Source: Candidatus Omnitrophota bacterium
GTDB lineage: Bacteria; Hinthialibacterota; Hinthialibacteria; Hinthialibacterales; Hinthialibacteraceae
Direction of reading: 5' to 3'
DNA: 64,000 bases
Assembly: GCA_003598175.1 (NCBI GenBank)
Contig: QZKN01000180.1
Location: 62,001-126,000, forward strand
Shown: positions 7,622 through 15,910 of the stretch, in pieces
Layout: each line of letters opens with the position of its first letter
Position numbering within the stretch: the first letter of the stretch is position 1
The notes under the pieces: model-generated
Database searches by the model: none
Told to the model about the DNA's origin: nothing
Seen by the model: the letters and a program-made list of their open reading frames with translations, nothing else
Position numbers and translations under genes: made by a program

Positions 7622-8917
7622 ATGTCCCGACAAATTCAAGAACCCGTATCCAAATTCCAGTTTCTATTGACTCCATTTCAGCAATTCGCGCGCAGTGAAA
7701 GTTTCGGCGGCATTTTATTGATTGTGGCCGCCTTGATCGCATTCGTGATTTCGAATTCCCCGTTTTCCGCCGCCTACTTCGATTACAAACAATTGATGTT
7801 CGGATTTGAATTCGGAGGTTGGAGTTTGAAAAAACCGTTGTTTCTTTGGATCAACGACGGTTTGATGGCCGTGTTTTTTCTGATGGTCGGGCTTGAAATC
7901 AAGCGGGAGCTGCTGGTCGGCGAGTTGTCCCGTCCGCGGGATGCGGCGTTGTCGGTTTTCGCGGCGTTGGGGGGGATGGTGGTTCCGGCGTTGATTTATA
8001 CCCTGTTCAATTTCAATACTCCCGCAATCAGCGGTTGGGGGATTCCGATGGCGACCGATATTGCCTTCGCGTTGGGGGTGATGGCGCTGCTTGGCTCCCG
8101 CGTGCCGCTGGCATTGAAAGTGTTTTTGACCGCGCTGGCCATCGTCGACGATTTGGGGGCGGTGCTGGTCATTGCCGTTTTTTACACGGAATCCCTGCAA
8201 TTCCATTATCTACTCTATTCATTTTTATTCTTGTTCGGCGCCTGGATTTATGGCAAAAGCGGCGGGCGCAGTCTGTTTGTCTTTCTCGTCCTGGGAGCGA
8301 TCGCCTGGTATTGCATGTTGAAATCGGGAGTCCATGCGACGGTGGCGGGCGTTCTTCTCGCCTTCACGATACCGATCAAACACGCCATCGCCTCGCACGA
8401 TCTGGAAAATCACCTGCGCGAAGTGATCCGCGACGATTCCTTCGAGGAAGCGGAGGTGAAAATCGAGACATTGGAATCGATTCTCGAACACGCGCAGAGT
8501 TTGCTGCACCGACTGGAACACGCGCTGCAGCCGATCGTCGCCTATTTCATCATGCCGGTGTTCGCATTTTTCAACGCGGGTGTGCGACTATCCGCGGAAA
8601 GCGCCAGTTGGAGCCCCGTCGTTTTCGGATGTTTTCTGGGATTGGTGCTCGGAAAACCGCTCGGCGTGTTCGCGTTTGCCTGGATTTCCAGTCGCCTGGG
8701 GATTGCTTCGCTACCGCGGGGAATCCATTGGATGCACATCTTTTCCGCCGGGATGCTGGCGGGGATCGGTTTTACCATGTCGTTTTTCATCGCGGCGCTG
8801 GCGTTCGGGGAGGGATTGATGCTGGATCAGGCGAAAATCGGGATTTTGTCCGCTTCGGTTTTTGCGGCGCTTGTCGGACTTTTCGCGCTTTTTCTTTCAA
8901 CGCGATCCGCGCGGTAG
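7622..8917 (+). CDS. nhaA: Na+/H+ antiporter NhaA
   Basis: 431 residues with the many membrane helices of NhaA, an inner-membrane antiporter expelling Na+ (or Li+) in exchange for protons. Motifs: GGILLIVAALIAFVISNSP near the start, FFLMVGLEIKRELLVGELS, ATDIAFALGVMALLG, and ALAIVDDLGAVLVIAVFY, where the paired Asp residues correspond to the essential D163-D164 of E. coli NhaA. A short charged insert (RDDSFEEAEVKIETLESI) is the cytoplasmic loop seen in long NhaA homologues. The AGGAAAG ribosome site precedes the ATG. KefB, another monovalent cation antiporter, is encoded nearby at 11040. Confidence 0.97.
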   Translation: MSRQIQEPVSKFQFLLTPFQQFARSESFGGILLIVAALIAFVISNSPFSAAYFDYKQLMFGFEFGGWSLKKPLFLWINDGLMAVFFLMVGLEIKRELLVGELSRPRDAALSVFAALGGMVVPALIYTLFNFNTPAISGWGIPMATDIAFALGVMALLGSRVPLALKVFLTALAIVDDLGAVLVIAVFYTESLQFHYLLYSFLFLFGAWIYGKSGGRSLFVFLVLGAIAWYCMLKSGVHATVAGVLLAFTIPIKHAIASHDLENHLREVIRDDSFEEAEVKIETLESILEHAQSLLHRLEHALQPIVAYFIMPVFAFFNAGVRLSAESASWSPVVFGCFLGLVLGKPLGVFAFAWISSRLGIASLPRGIHWMHIFSAGMLAGIGFTMSFFIAALAFGEGLMLDQAKIGILSASVFAALVGLFALFLSTRSAR

Positions 8918-9029
8918 ATCGCAGGTTGGTGGCGTTGTTCGATCTATTCTTGATCAAAAAAGACGGATGGGACAAATCGTATGACTCCTTCTCCCCGCTC
9001 AACCGTCGATGAAGGGATTTTTAAGCATT

Positions 9030-10016
9030 ATGAAAAAAGCCGAGCTGGGTCGACTGCGTCAATCTGTTTTGACCATCATACGCAGGGATGTTGCGATATT
9101 ACACCAGGAATTAACCGTCAGCGCGTCGTTCGATGAAATTCGATCGCAAGGGATCGGCGAGAAAATCATTTATTTCTATGTGGTGGACGATAACAATCAA
9201 TTGGTGGGCGTCGTTCCGACCCGGCGCTTGCTAACCGCATCGCTGCACCAACCGCTCGCCGAGATTATGATCAGACAAGTCGTGACCATTTCCCGGGATG
9301 CCATCATCCTGGAGGCTCACGAATTGCTGGCTCGCCACAAATTTCTTGCGCTGCCGGTGGTGGATCAACAGCGGCGCATCGTGGGAGTTGTCGATGTCAG
9401 CATGTTTACGGATATGGAGTTCGAAATCGCGGAACGGGAACGGATGGACGAGGTGTTTGAATCCATCGGTTTTCTGGTTTCGCAAGTGCGCGACGCCTCC
9501 CCGTTACGCGCCTTTCGATATCGCTTTCCGTGGTTGCTGGCAACCATCGCCAGCGGAACGATTTGCGCGCTGCTGGTTAGCGCATTCGAAGCCACGTTGG
9601 CGCAATGCATCCTGCTGGCTTTTTTTCTTACGTTGGTTTTAGGGCTTGGTGAGAGCGTGAGCATTCAGTCCATGACGGTGACGATTCAGGCATTGCGCGC
9701 GACGCGGCCCACGTGGCGATGGTATACGGAGGCGTTTCGAAGAGAATTGGGCGCGGCGTCATTTCTGGGCGCGGCTTGTGGCGTTCTCATCTCTTTAATC
9801 GTTTGGTTTTGGCGTGGAACCGGTTTGGCGGCCATCGCGATTGGAAGCAGCATTCTATTGTCGCTATGCGCCGCGTGCCTTTTCGGATTGAGCATCCCCA
9901 CGATACTGCATGCGCTGAAACTTGATCCGAAAATTGCCGCCGGACCAGTGACTCTGGCGCTCGCCGATATTTTCACGATTCTATTTTATTTCGGTATTGC
10001 ATCCGTTCTTCTATGA
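9030..10016 (+). CDS. MgtE-like divalent cation transporter, short form
   Basis: 328 residues. Two CBS motifs span about residues 25-140 (FYVVDDNNQLVGVVPTRRLL, then LPVVDQQRRIVGVVDVSMFT), followed by the MgtE-type membrane domain with GLGESVSIQSMTVTIQAL and a final AAGPVTLALADIFTILFYF helix. In MgtE the CBS pair senses Mg2+ and gates the channel. The N-terminal superhelical domain of classical MgtE (about 130 residues) is missing, a form known in some bacteria. An in-frame ATG at 9009 is an alternative start; 9030 was chosen for alignment with the family and an AAGGGA sequence upstream. Confidence 0.85.
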   Translation: MKKAELGRLRQSVLTIIRRDVAILHQELTVSASFDEIRSQGIGEKIIYFYVVDDNNQLVGVVPTRRLLTASLHQPLAEIMIRQVVTISRDAIILEAHELLARHKFLALPVVDQQRRIVGVVDVSMFTDMEFEIAERERMDEVFESIGFLVSQVRDASPLRAFRYRFPWLLATIASGTICALLVSAFEATLAQCILLAFFLTLVLGLGESVSIQSMTVTIQALRATRPTWRWYTEAFRRELGAASFLGAACGVLISLIVWFWRGTGLAAIAIGSSILLSLCAACLFGLSIPTILHALKLDPKIAAGPVTLALADIFTILFYFGIASVLL

Positions 10017-10040
10017 ACCGTTTCCTTCTTGGTTGTACAC

Positions 10041-10134
10041 AAAGAAAAGCCGTTTTTTTGAATCCGTTGGGTGGGCGGCAAGGGAAAGTGAAGATTCCCT
10101 TGTCGGGTGGCGTTATGCGGGTGGGATGCCCGCG
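10041..10134. repeat. Compound repeat modules A and B, copy 3' of the VapBC-like pair
   Basis: Module A at 10041-10068 (AAAGAAAAGCCGTTTTTTTG, AATCCGTT), an inverted repeat CAAGGGAA/TTCCCTTG at 10079-10102, and module B at 10104-10131 containing GCGGGT-GGGAT-GCCCGC. Both modules recur at 10874-10949 on the other side of the toxin-antitoxin genes, but in the order B then A. Confidence 0.65.
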
Positions 10135-10149
10135 TTCGGCGCCCATGCG

Positions 10150-10566
10150 CTATTCTATCAACCGGACTCCCAATTTTTGGGCGGCTGCTTTCAGTTTTTT
10201 ATCCAAAGTGGCTAATGGTAATGTTTCTCGAACCGCCAATTCCAGATAGGTTGCATCGTATGATGATAATGTTTGTTCTTGCGCCAAGGTCAACACGTCG
10301 CTGAAAATTTGATGTGCGCGAAGCGTATCGACTCGAATTGGCAGTCTTTCAAGGAAAGAGATCATTTGCCTGACATCATTAGATTGTATACGTTTTCGGC
10401 GTTCCGCAATTAACAATACGTTTGCAACTTCCAACGGCCATATGGAAGGTACATGCGCCGCTCTTCCGCTCTTCATGGACCGAAGAAGCGAAATGGAGGA
10501 CGGCGTCGCTTCATCATCGAAACACCACGCCATCGTCATGGAACAATCCAGAACAAATTCGTCCAT
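10150..10566 (-). CDS. PIN-domain ribonuclease toxin, VapC family
   Basis: 138 residues. The PIN fold is indicated by an N-terminal LDCSMTMAWCF with Asp7, an acidic residue in LEVANVL, SYDATYLELA and TLDKKLKAAAQKLG, which supply the acidic active site for Mg2+-dependent RNA cleavage. Family knowledge makes it a growth-arresting RNase, usually acting on tRNA or rRNA; the target here is unknown. Its start overlaps the stop of the upstream antitoxin gene by one base (TGATG-type junction at 10566), a normal arrangement for VapBC pairs. Confidence 0.88.
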   Translation of the reverse strand: MDEFVLDCSMTMAWCFDDEATPSSISLLRSMKSGRAAHVPSIWPLEVANVLLIAERRKRIQSNDVRQMISFLERLPIRVDTLRAHQIFSDVLTLAQEQTLSSYDATYLELAVRETLPLATLDKKLKAAAQKLGVRLIE

Positions 10567-10805
10567 TATCGTCGTCCTTCTTCCATCATTTCTCTTATGT
10601 TGAGGCCGCCAAGGACACAGCGTTTTCGAAGCCGTTCCAGCCCCTCAATGGCTTTTTCAATGTCGTCCTGATCCGCTATCGAAACCGGCGTTAAATAAGC
10701 CACGGGAATGCCTCGTCGAGTGATGGTGAATTGTTCTCCTTCACATACTTTGGCAATTAATTCGGATAAACGGGTTTTGGCCTCATGAAGACCGATTTGG
10801 TTCAT
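10566..10805 (-). CDS. Antitoxin of Phd/YefM type paired with the PIN toxin
   Basis: 79 residues with MNQIGLHEAKTRLSELIAKV, EGEQFTITRRGIPVAYLTPV, the classic Phd/YefM DNA-binding domain, followed by an about 30-residue C-terminal tail (GLERLRKRCVLGGLNIREMM) that would wrap the toxin. It neutralises the adjacent PIN protein and probably represses the operon together with it. An inverted repeat immediately upstream (10821-10846) is the candidate operator. Confidence 0.88.
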   Translation of the reverse strand: MNQIGLHEAKTRLSELIAKVCEGEQFTITRRGIPVAYLTPVSIADQDDIEKAIEGLERLRKRCVLGGLNIREMMEEGRR

Positions 10806-10820
10806 GATTCGCTTTCCTTA

Positions 10821-10846
10821 TTGAGCTGGTTTATTATCCAGCTTAA
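10821..10846 (-). promoter_or_regulatory. Candidate operator/promoter of the toxin-antitoxin operon
   Basis: TTGAGCTGG (10821-10829) and CCAGCTTAA (10838-10846) form an inverted repeat with an 8-base AT spacer, 16 bases upstream of the antitoxin start. The spacer read on the minus strand (GGATAATAAA) could serve as a -10 box. Phd/YefM antitoxins bind short palindromes at this place, so an autoregulatory site is likely. Confidence 0.55.
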
Positions 10847-10873
10847 TGAGCACTGTCAGAAAAGTCAATAGAC

Positions 10874-10949
10874 CGGGTGGCGCTATGCGGGCGGGACGCC
10901 CATATTCCCAGGCGTCCATAAAGAAAAACCATTTTTTTCGAATCCGTTT
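10874..10949. repeat. Compound repeat modules B and A, copy 5' of the VapBC-like pair
   Basis: Module B at 10874-10901 (CGGGTGGCGCTATGCGGGCG, GGACGCCC) and module A at 10920-10949 (AAAGAAAAACCATTTTTTTC, GAATCCGTTT). Both match the copies at 10041-10134 with only a few substitutions and in the same orientation, but in swapped order. Confidence 0.65.
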
Positions 10950-11039
10950 GTTGGGGGGGCTGAATCCTGATCCCTAACCCATAAATCCAAGCCCCTGTAT
11001 AGTAAAGTGAAGTAATCTTGAGAAAGGAACACATCTTAT

Positions 11040-12695
11040 ATGGGCGAATTGTCATTTCTACGCGAGCTGGCCATCATCTTCGCCATCGCCGTGACGGTCG
11101 TCACCGTATTGCACCGGATCAAAATTCCCTCCATCGCCGGTTTTATCCTGGCCGGAATTCTCGTGGGCCCGCATGGAATCGGTTTCGTGAAAGACATCCA
11201 TCAGGTCGAAGTTCTGGCGGAAGTGGGCGTGATTCTGTTGTTGTTCAGCATCGGCTCGGAATTTTCGCTGGAACGGCTGCGGCGTTTGTGGAAACCGATT
11301 GTCATCGGCGGGGCGCTGCAGGTCGGCTTGACCATTCTGTTGACGTTGGCGCTCGGATTGCTGTTCGATTTATCGTGGCGTGTGGCTTTATTTATCGGGT
11401 TCATGATTGCCGTATCCAGCACAGCGATCGTGTTGCGCGGGCTGGAATCGCGCGGCGAGACGGACGCGCCGCACGGACGTTTGACCATCGGCATCCTGCT
11501 GTTTCAGGACCTCAGCGTCGTTCCGATGATGTTCGCCATCCCATTATTGAGCGGAACCAACGTTTCGACGGCGTATCTCATTGCGCTCCTGTTGCGAGCC
11601 GTTTTGATATTATGCGTGGTTTTGGCGGCGGCCCGCCTTTTGGTCCCGCCCTTTCTGCATATGATCGCAAGAACCCGGCAGCGGGATCTTTTTGTCCTGG
11701 CTGTCCTGCTCGTCTGCATTGGCACCGCCTGGGCGGCGACGATGTCAGGCGTTTCGCTGGCATTGGGCGCATTCATGGCGGGATTGGTGGTGGCCGGAAG
11801 CGCCTATCGCCATCAGGCGTTAGCCGAATTGATCCCCTTCCGCGAGGGATTCACCAGTTTGTTTTTTATTTCCATCGGTATGTTGCTCATTCCCCATACT
11901 CTTCTGGAAAATCTGGAAACCATTCTGCTTATTCTCGTGGGAATTTTGATCGGAAAATTCGGCGTCGTCTTTCTGACCGGAATCATCATGCGGCTGCCGT
12001 TGCGCGTCTGCGTCATGGCGGCCATGGCGTTGGCGCAGGTGGGAGAATTTTCCTTCGTGCTGGCGCGCGCCGCGCAGGGCGCCAACCTGTTCGAAGATCC
12101 GTTGGCAGGCAACGTGCTGGCCGCCGTCATCCTGTCGATGGTCATTACTCCGTTCGCCATTTCGTACAGTCCCCATCTGGCCGCCGGAGTCGGTAAGATT
12201 CGCGTGTTGACGCGGTTGTTGGACATCCGCGTGGCCGAGGACGCGGCGAAGGACGGGCAAAGGAAACTGCGCGATCACGTCATCATCGGCGGGTACGGAT
12301 TGGCCGGAACCCAACTGGCCAATGCGCTGAAAAAACAGGGAATCCCATACGTCATCGGAGAATTAAACGCGGAGAATGTTCACCGCGCCATCGAGCAGGG
12401 AGAACCGGCCTATTTCGCCGACATCACCAGTTCCGAAGTGCTGCATCATCTGGGCGCGGAACGCGCGCGGGAGTTCGTGATCGTCATCAACGATCCCGGC
12501 GCGATCGAACGCGCGGTGGAGGCGGCGCGCAGGCTCGCGCCCAACCTGCACATTCTGGTTCGCACGCGATACATGCTTGATGTCGACCGCCTTGTGCAAG
12601 CCGGGGCGAACGTAGTGATCGCGGATGAAATCGAATCGGCGGAATTGGTAGTTTCGCGGGTTGTGGAGCGGGTTCACACCCGTCGCGATGGATGA
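11040..12695 (+). CDS. KefB-type monovalent cation:proton antiporter with TrkA-N domain
   Basis: 551 residues. Residues about 1-385 are a CPA2 transporter of 11-13 helices (IPSIAGFILAGILVGPHGIG, LLLFSIGSEFSLERLRRLWK, GILLFQDLSVVPMMFA, ALAQVGEFSFVLARAA). Residues about 400-530 form a Rossmann TrkA-N domain (DHVIIGGYGLAGTQLANALK) that in Kef proteins binds NAD(H) or glutathione and gates K+/H+ exchange. No KefC-type ancillary flavoprotein gene or TrkA-C domain adjoins. An AGAAAGGA ribosome site precedes the ATG at 11040. A decayed copy of its C-terminus lies at 1440-1684. Confidence 0.93.
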   Translation: MGELSFLRELAIIFAIAVTVVTVLHRIKIPSIAGFILAGILVGPHGIGFVKDIHQVEVLAEVGVILLLFSIGSEFSLERLRRLWKPIVIGGALQVGLTILLTLALGLLFDLSWRVALFIGFMIAVSSTAIVLRGLESRGETDAPHGRLTIGILLFQDLSVVPMMFAIPLLSGTNVSTAYLIALLLRAVLILCVVLAAARLLVPPFLHMIARTRQRDLFVLAVLLVCIGTAWAATMSGVSLALGAFMAGLVVAGSAYRHQALAELIPFREGFTSLFFISIGMLLIPHTLLENLETILLILVGILIGKFGVVFLTGIIMRLPLRVCVMAAMALAQVGEFSFVLARAAQGANLFEDPLAGNVLAAVILSMVITPFAISYSPHLAAGVGKIRVLTRLLDIRVAEDAAKDGQRKLRDHVIIGGYGLAGTQLANALKKQGIPYVIGELNAENVHRAIEQGEPAYFADITSSEVLHHLGAERAREFVIVINDPGAIERAVEAARRLAPNLHILVRTRYMLDVDRLVQAGANVVIADEIESAELVVSRVVERVHTRRDG

Positions 12696-12753
12696 GAGTG
12701 AGACCCATTAAGGGTTAGGGCGTGGGATTCGTGTAAAGGCAAGTGAAATCGGA

Positions 12754-13272
12754 TTAAGACAAATCATCAATCATAGGAATCAGCGTCCATTCGTTTTTGT
12801 TATCTAATACACATAATTTTGTAACGGCGCTGCTCAACGTCGTGTTTCGATAAGGAATTTCAGCATAGCCGGTAATTAAAAAAGCGTTTTGGATTTGCTC
12901 AATTGGTAAGTTCACATAGTCGGTTTTCTCAACGGATTGGCAACGATACCCGTAGGTTGCACGAATCACTCGCAGATCATCCTCAGGTTCACCGATGGGA
13001 TCGTCGCCGATATAAATGGGCGCGATGTTTTCTGTATATTCTTGTGCGGATGTTGGATTCGGCGCGTCGGGGGAAGACAACGCGTCGAGGGCGCGTTCGA
13101 TGGCGCCATTCGCGAGCGCCTGCGCTTGTTTGGATAGCAAAATGCGGTGGGTTTGACGAGACAAAAATGTCATTCGCCCGACCATAGACGTAATTAGCAT
13201 CAATCCAATTGCGGTGAACAGGAGAATGACGGGAACCGATATGAACGCTTGTTCGGCATGTTTTGTTTTCAT
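12754..13272 (-). CDS. Pseudopilin-like protein with short N-terminal leader (GspK/PilX-like)
   Basis: 172 residues from the ATG at 13272, which overlaps the stop of the upstream prepilin gene by four bases (ATGA), a better start than upstream alternatives. MKTKHAEQAFISVPVILLFT is a short positive leader, a possible A/F cleavage site, and a hydrophobic helix without Glu at +5, as in GspK-type minor pseudopilins. The rest is a soluble domain with no motif I recognise. It is the last gene of the cluster running from 15856 to 12754 and probably caps or modifies the pseudopilus built by its neighbours. Confidence 0.65.
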   Translation of the reverse strand: MKTKHAEQAFISVPVILLFTAIGLMLITSMVGRMTFLSRQTHRILLSKQAQALANGAIERALDALSSPDAPNPTSAQEYTENIAPIYIGDDPIGEPEDDLRVIRATYGYRCQSVEKTDYVNLPIEQIQNAFLITGYAEIPYRNTTLSSAVTKLCVLDNKNEWTLIPMIDDLS

Positions 13273-13760
13273 GGCATTCGTCCTTCGATATTCACGAATG
13301 TGACTAGACGATTCATTTGGAGTTGAAGCGGGTGGTTTCTTGCTTCCCGATGCCACTCCAACCGAACGGTTGCATCATTCAAAAAAGTGATTGTGAGCTC
13401 ATGGGAGTGCAAATCCGCGATTTTGAGAATCCGTGATTCTCCATTTTCCTGAATTTCGCGCGATAATTCACCGGAGTCGATTCTATAGGCTACCTGTCGG
13501 ACCGCGCCGTTCCCATATTGCTGTTTCAGCAATAAAAGCGTATCCGCAGAATGAGTAATGCCGAATGAGCGTTCGATATCCCGCTCGATTCGATCCAAAA
13601 TCATCTGTCCTTGTAGAATAAATTTAACATTCTGAGTTGTTTGTTTCGAGGTTTTCTCCATCCCATACCACAATTTTGAAACCGCGCCGCTCATGACGAC
13701 GATGATCGAAACCACGATCAGTAATTCGATTAACGTGAACGCTCGTTCCTTGCCTTTCAT
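13269..13760 (-). CDS. Prepilin-type protein (GspJ/PilW-like)
   Basis: 163 residues beginning MKGKERAFTLIELLIVVSII: a class III signal with Ala at -1, Phe at +1 and Glu at +5, cleaved by prepilin peptidase in the inner membrane. The remainder (LILDRIERDIERSFGI-like helix, then beta strands such as TITFLNDATVRLEWHR) resembles GspJ/PilW minor pseudopilins. It overlaps the genes on both sides by four bases, so it is translated as part of one operon. The Ala at -1 is shared with both overlapping neighbours, whereas the separate prepilin at 16042-16605 has the usual Gly. Confidence 0.8.
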   Translation of the reverse strand: MKGKERAFTLIELLIVVSIIVVMSGAVSKLWYGMEKTSKQTTQNVKFILQGQMILDRIERDIERSFGITHSADTLLLLKQQYGNGAVRQVAYRIDSGELSREIQENGESRILKIADLHSHELTITFLNDATVRLEWHREARNHPLQLQMNRLVTFVNIEGRMP

Positions 13761-14785
13761 TTTGAATTTCCCTTAGCTGTTCTACGAAAGCTGATCATGC
13801 GGTAATGGCGTTCTCCCGGCGAATCGGTTTCCTGTGTCAGGGAAACGGTTACTTTTAAAATATTCGGATTATCTGTTTCCGTGATGGAATAGTGGCCGGT
13901 GATTTTTGGATTCTCGATAAATTCGGTAATGGGAATCGGTAATGGATTCGGTTCGGATGAAGGATTCGGCCGATTCGACGTGTTTATCAGAGTCGTGATT
14001 TCAGCGGCCAGGATTTGGGTGATTTGCACGCGTTCCGCGAGGCTTTTTTGCGTTTGCAGCAGATAGCCCCAGCACTGCACAGTTCCGGCGGATAGTATTC
14101 CGATGATGGCGATCACGATCAGCAATTCGATGAGTGTGAACGCTTCGCGATCATCTTTTTCGGTAAAAAATAATGGTTTATTTGCCAGTGGGACCAAGTA
14201 ACGGCGCAGTTCAATGCGGCGGGGGAAATACGCACAAGCAAACAGCAGCGCGGGAATGAAGAAAAGGAGAAACGGATTGAATATCATTCCAAAATTCGGA
14301 AACAAAGCGTATCCTTGTCGCGCATTCCCCTCGCCTAAAAAAATAAGTGGAATAATGATCAAAACAGAAAACGCCGCGACGGTGATCAGAATAAAAACGA
14401 TGATATAGAGAGACAATTGATTGCACACCAAAAATAGTAACAGACTGAATGCGATGCAGCTTGCCGGGATGATTCCCTCTTCCCACGATACGTAATTGGA
14501 GAGGATGGAAGAACCGATCAATACCAATAAAATCAACGAGAACGTCGTGATTTGCCGAATGCGCCGTTCGTTTCGCAAGAAGAGGGAGCCGAAAAGAAGA
14601 AACAACGGGGGAATTGAAACCAGAAAGCGAAAATAAAACTCATGTTGTCGGCTGGCTATTCCGTAAATCCGCGCAGCTGTGAAATATTGCCAAATCAGCA
14701 GGATCATAAGGATCAAATAGGCGATCAGGTAATATCGTCCCCATCGAATCGAAGAAAGCGTACGAATCAGACGTTCCTTATCCAT
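13757..14785 (-). CDS. Polytopic membrane domain fused to a prepilin domain
   Basis: 342 residues. Residues 1 to about 205 contain roughly six hydrophobic helices (for example YLIAYLILMILLIWQYF, LSLYIIVFILITVAAF, NPFLLFFIPALLFACAYF) with no motif I recognise. From about residue 213 a complete prepilin begins: DDREAFTLIELLIVIAIIGI, with Ala at -1 and Glu at +5, followed by a helix and a small beta-rich domain of GspI/PilV type. The frame is open through the junction. Its stop overlaps the next gene by four bases. A class III signal in the middle of a polytopic protein is unusual; cleavage there would release the pilin from a 213-residue leader. Confidence 0.75.
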   Translation of the reverse strand: MDKERLIRTLSSIRWGRYYLIAYLILMILLIWQYFTAARIYGIASRQHEFYFRFLVSIPPLFLLFGSLFLRNERRIRQITTFSLILLVLIGSSILSNYVSWEEGIIPASCIAFSLLLFLVCNQLSLYIIVFILITVAAFSVLIIIPLIFLGEGNARQGYALFPNFGMIFNPFLLFFIPALLFACAYFPRRIELRRYLVPLANKPLFFTEKDDREAFTLIELLIVIAIIGILSAGTVQCWGYLLQTQKSLAERVQITQILAAEITTLINTSNRPNPSSEPNPLPIPITEFIENPKITGHYSITETDNPNILKVTVSLTQETDSPGERHYRMISFRRTAKGNSK

Positions 14786-14806
14786 GACAAGTATCCTTTT
14801 TCGCCA

Positions 14807-15856
14807 TTACACGATTACCATCACATGTCTGAATAGAGCTACATATAATGCGATCAACGCGAACGCGCCGATCAAAGCCACTGCCAACAATAGCAAAGGT
14901 TCGAGCACTTCGCGAATGACGCCGGTCAGCATATCCAGCTGGCGGCGATGATAAGCGGCTACATTTCTGAGCGCCTGCCCCAGTTCCTGCGAGCCTTGTT
15001 CGCCGGATTGCGCCAGCATCCACAGCGTCGTGTGCGGAACAACGGTTCGATTCGCGTTTTCCCGGTAATTTTCACCCGCGAGCATGGCGACGTGCAACTC
15101 TTCCAGCGTGGAAAGGGTGGTGTGATTTACGGCGGCTTCCTTTGCGATGGCAATCGCCTTTCTTCCGGAATGCCCGCCCTCCACCAGCACACCTAACACT
15201 TCACAAATCTCAGCGGAATTGGCGTGTCGCTGCAAGACGCCTAAAAAAGGAATAAAACGCAAAAACCGGTTGATTTGGGAAGATAGATAGGATTTTCCTT
15301 CCACGTCACTGCTGATCCAACCAATCACAATCCACGCCAGCAGGAAAATCATGCCGTCGAACAGAATCAAAAAGGCCGGACCGAAACTCAAAAAGAGGCG
15401 CGTCACATCGGGAAGCTGGCTTCCCAACTGTTGATACATCTCCTGAAACCGCGGCAGGCAGTTAAAACAGAGAATCACGAAATCCACAAGCAAAAACGTC
15501 CAAACGAGAAAGGGATAAATCAGGCATTTTTGTAATTTATGACGGATTTCCCTTGCGGATTGCAAATAGCGACTGATGGAAATCAGCATGGCGGGAAGAA
15601 CGTTTCCCTTTTCACCCATGCGCACCAGTTGGCGAAGCATGGCGGGGAAATAATAGGGGTACTGCTCCATCGCGTCCGATAAGGAAGAGCCGGAAGCGAG
15701 CTGTTCGGATATTTTTTCCTGTGTTCGTTTCCAGCCGCGATCCAGCGCTTCACAACTCATCGAATGAATGGTTTTATCCATCGGCAGTTTCATGGCCAAT
15801 GCGGATGATAGTTGTTCCACGAAAAATATGAGATTGTCCCATTTGTATTTGGACAT
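14807..15856 (-). CDS. Type II secretion/type IV pilus inner-membrane platform protein (GspF/PilC-like)
   Basis: 349 residues with two GspF domains: FFVEQLSSALAMKLPMDKTI and then RLVRMGEKGNVLPAMLISIS, a central membrane helix pair, ICEVLGVLVEGGHSGRKAIA, AQSGEQGSQELGQALRNVAA and a C-terminal hydrophobic helix. GspF anchors the assembly ATPase in the inner membrane. No GspE-type ATPase, GspD secretin or prepilin peptidase gene is in the window, so this locus must work with machinery encoded elsewhere. It is the first gene of the minus-strand cluster down to 12754. Confidence 0.9.
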   Translation of the reverse strand: MSKYKWDNLIFFVEQLSSALAMKLPMDKTIHSMSCEALDRGWKRTQEKISEQLASGSSLSDAMEQYPYYFPAMLRQLVRMGEKGNVLPAMLISISRYLQSAREIRHKLQKCLIYPFLVWTFLLVDFVILCFNCLPRFQEMYQQLGSQLPDVTRLFLSFGPAFLILFDGMIFLLAWIVIGWISSDVEGKSYLSSQINRFLRFIPFLGVLQRHANSAEICEVLGVLVEGGHSGRKAIAIAKEAAVNHTTLSTLEELHVAMLAGENYRENANRTVVPHTTLWMLAQSGEQGSQELGQALRNVAAYHRRQLDMLTGVIREVLEPLLLLAVALIGAFALIALYVALFRHVMVIV

Positions 15857-15910
15857 GGTTTTTCCTCTTTTCAGGAATGGTCACTCATCATATACAACTC
15901 GATCAAGAGT

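Noticed and set aside
8035..9012. 325-codon open frame overlapping nhaA
   Set aside because: Frame shadow of nhaA with Arg-rich, low-hydrophobicity sequence.
11018..12196. 392-codon open frame on the plus strand
   Set aside because: It overlaps the KefB-type gene in another frame and has an Arg/Gly/His-rich composition typical of a frame shadow.
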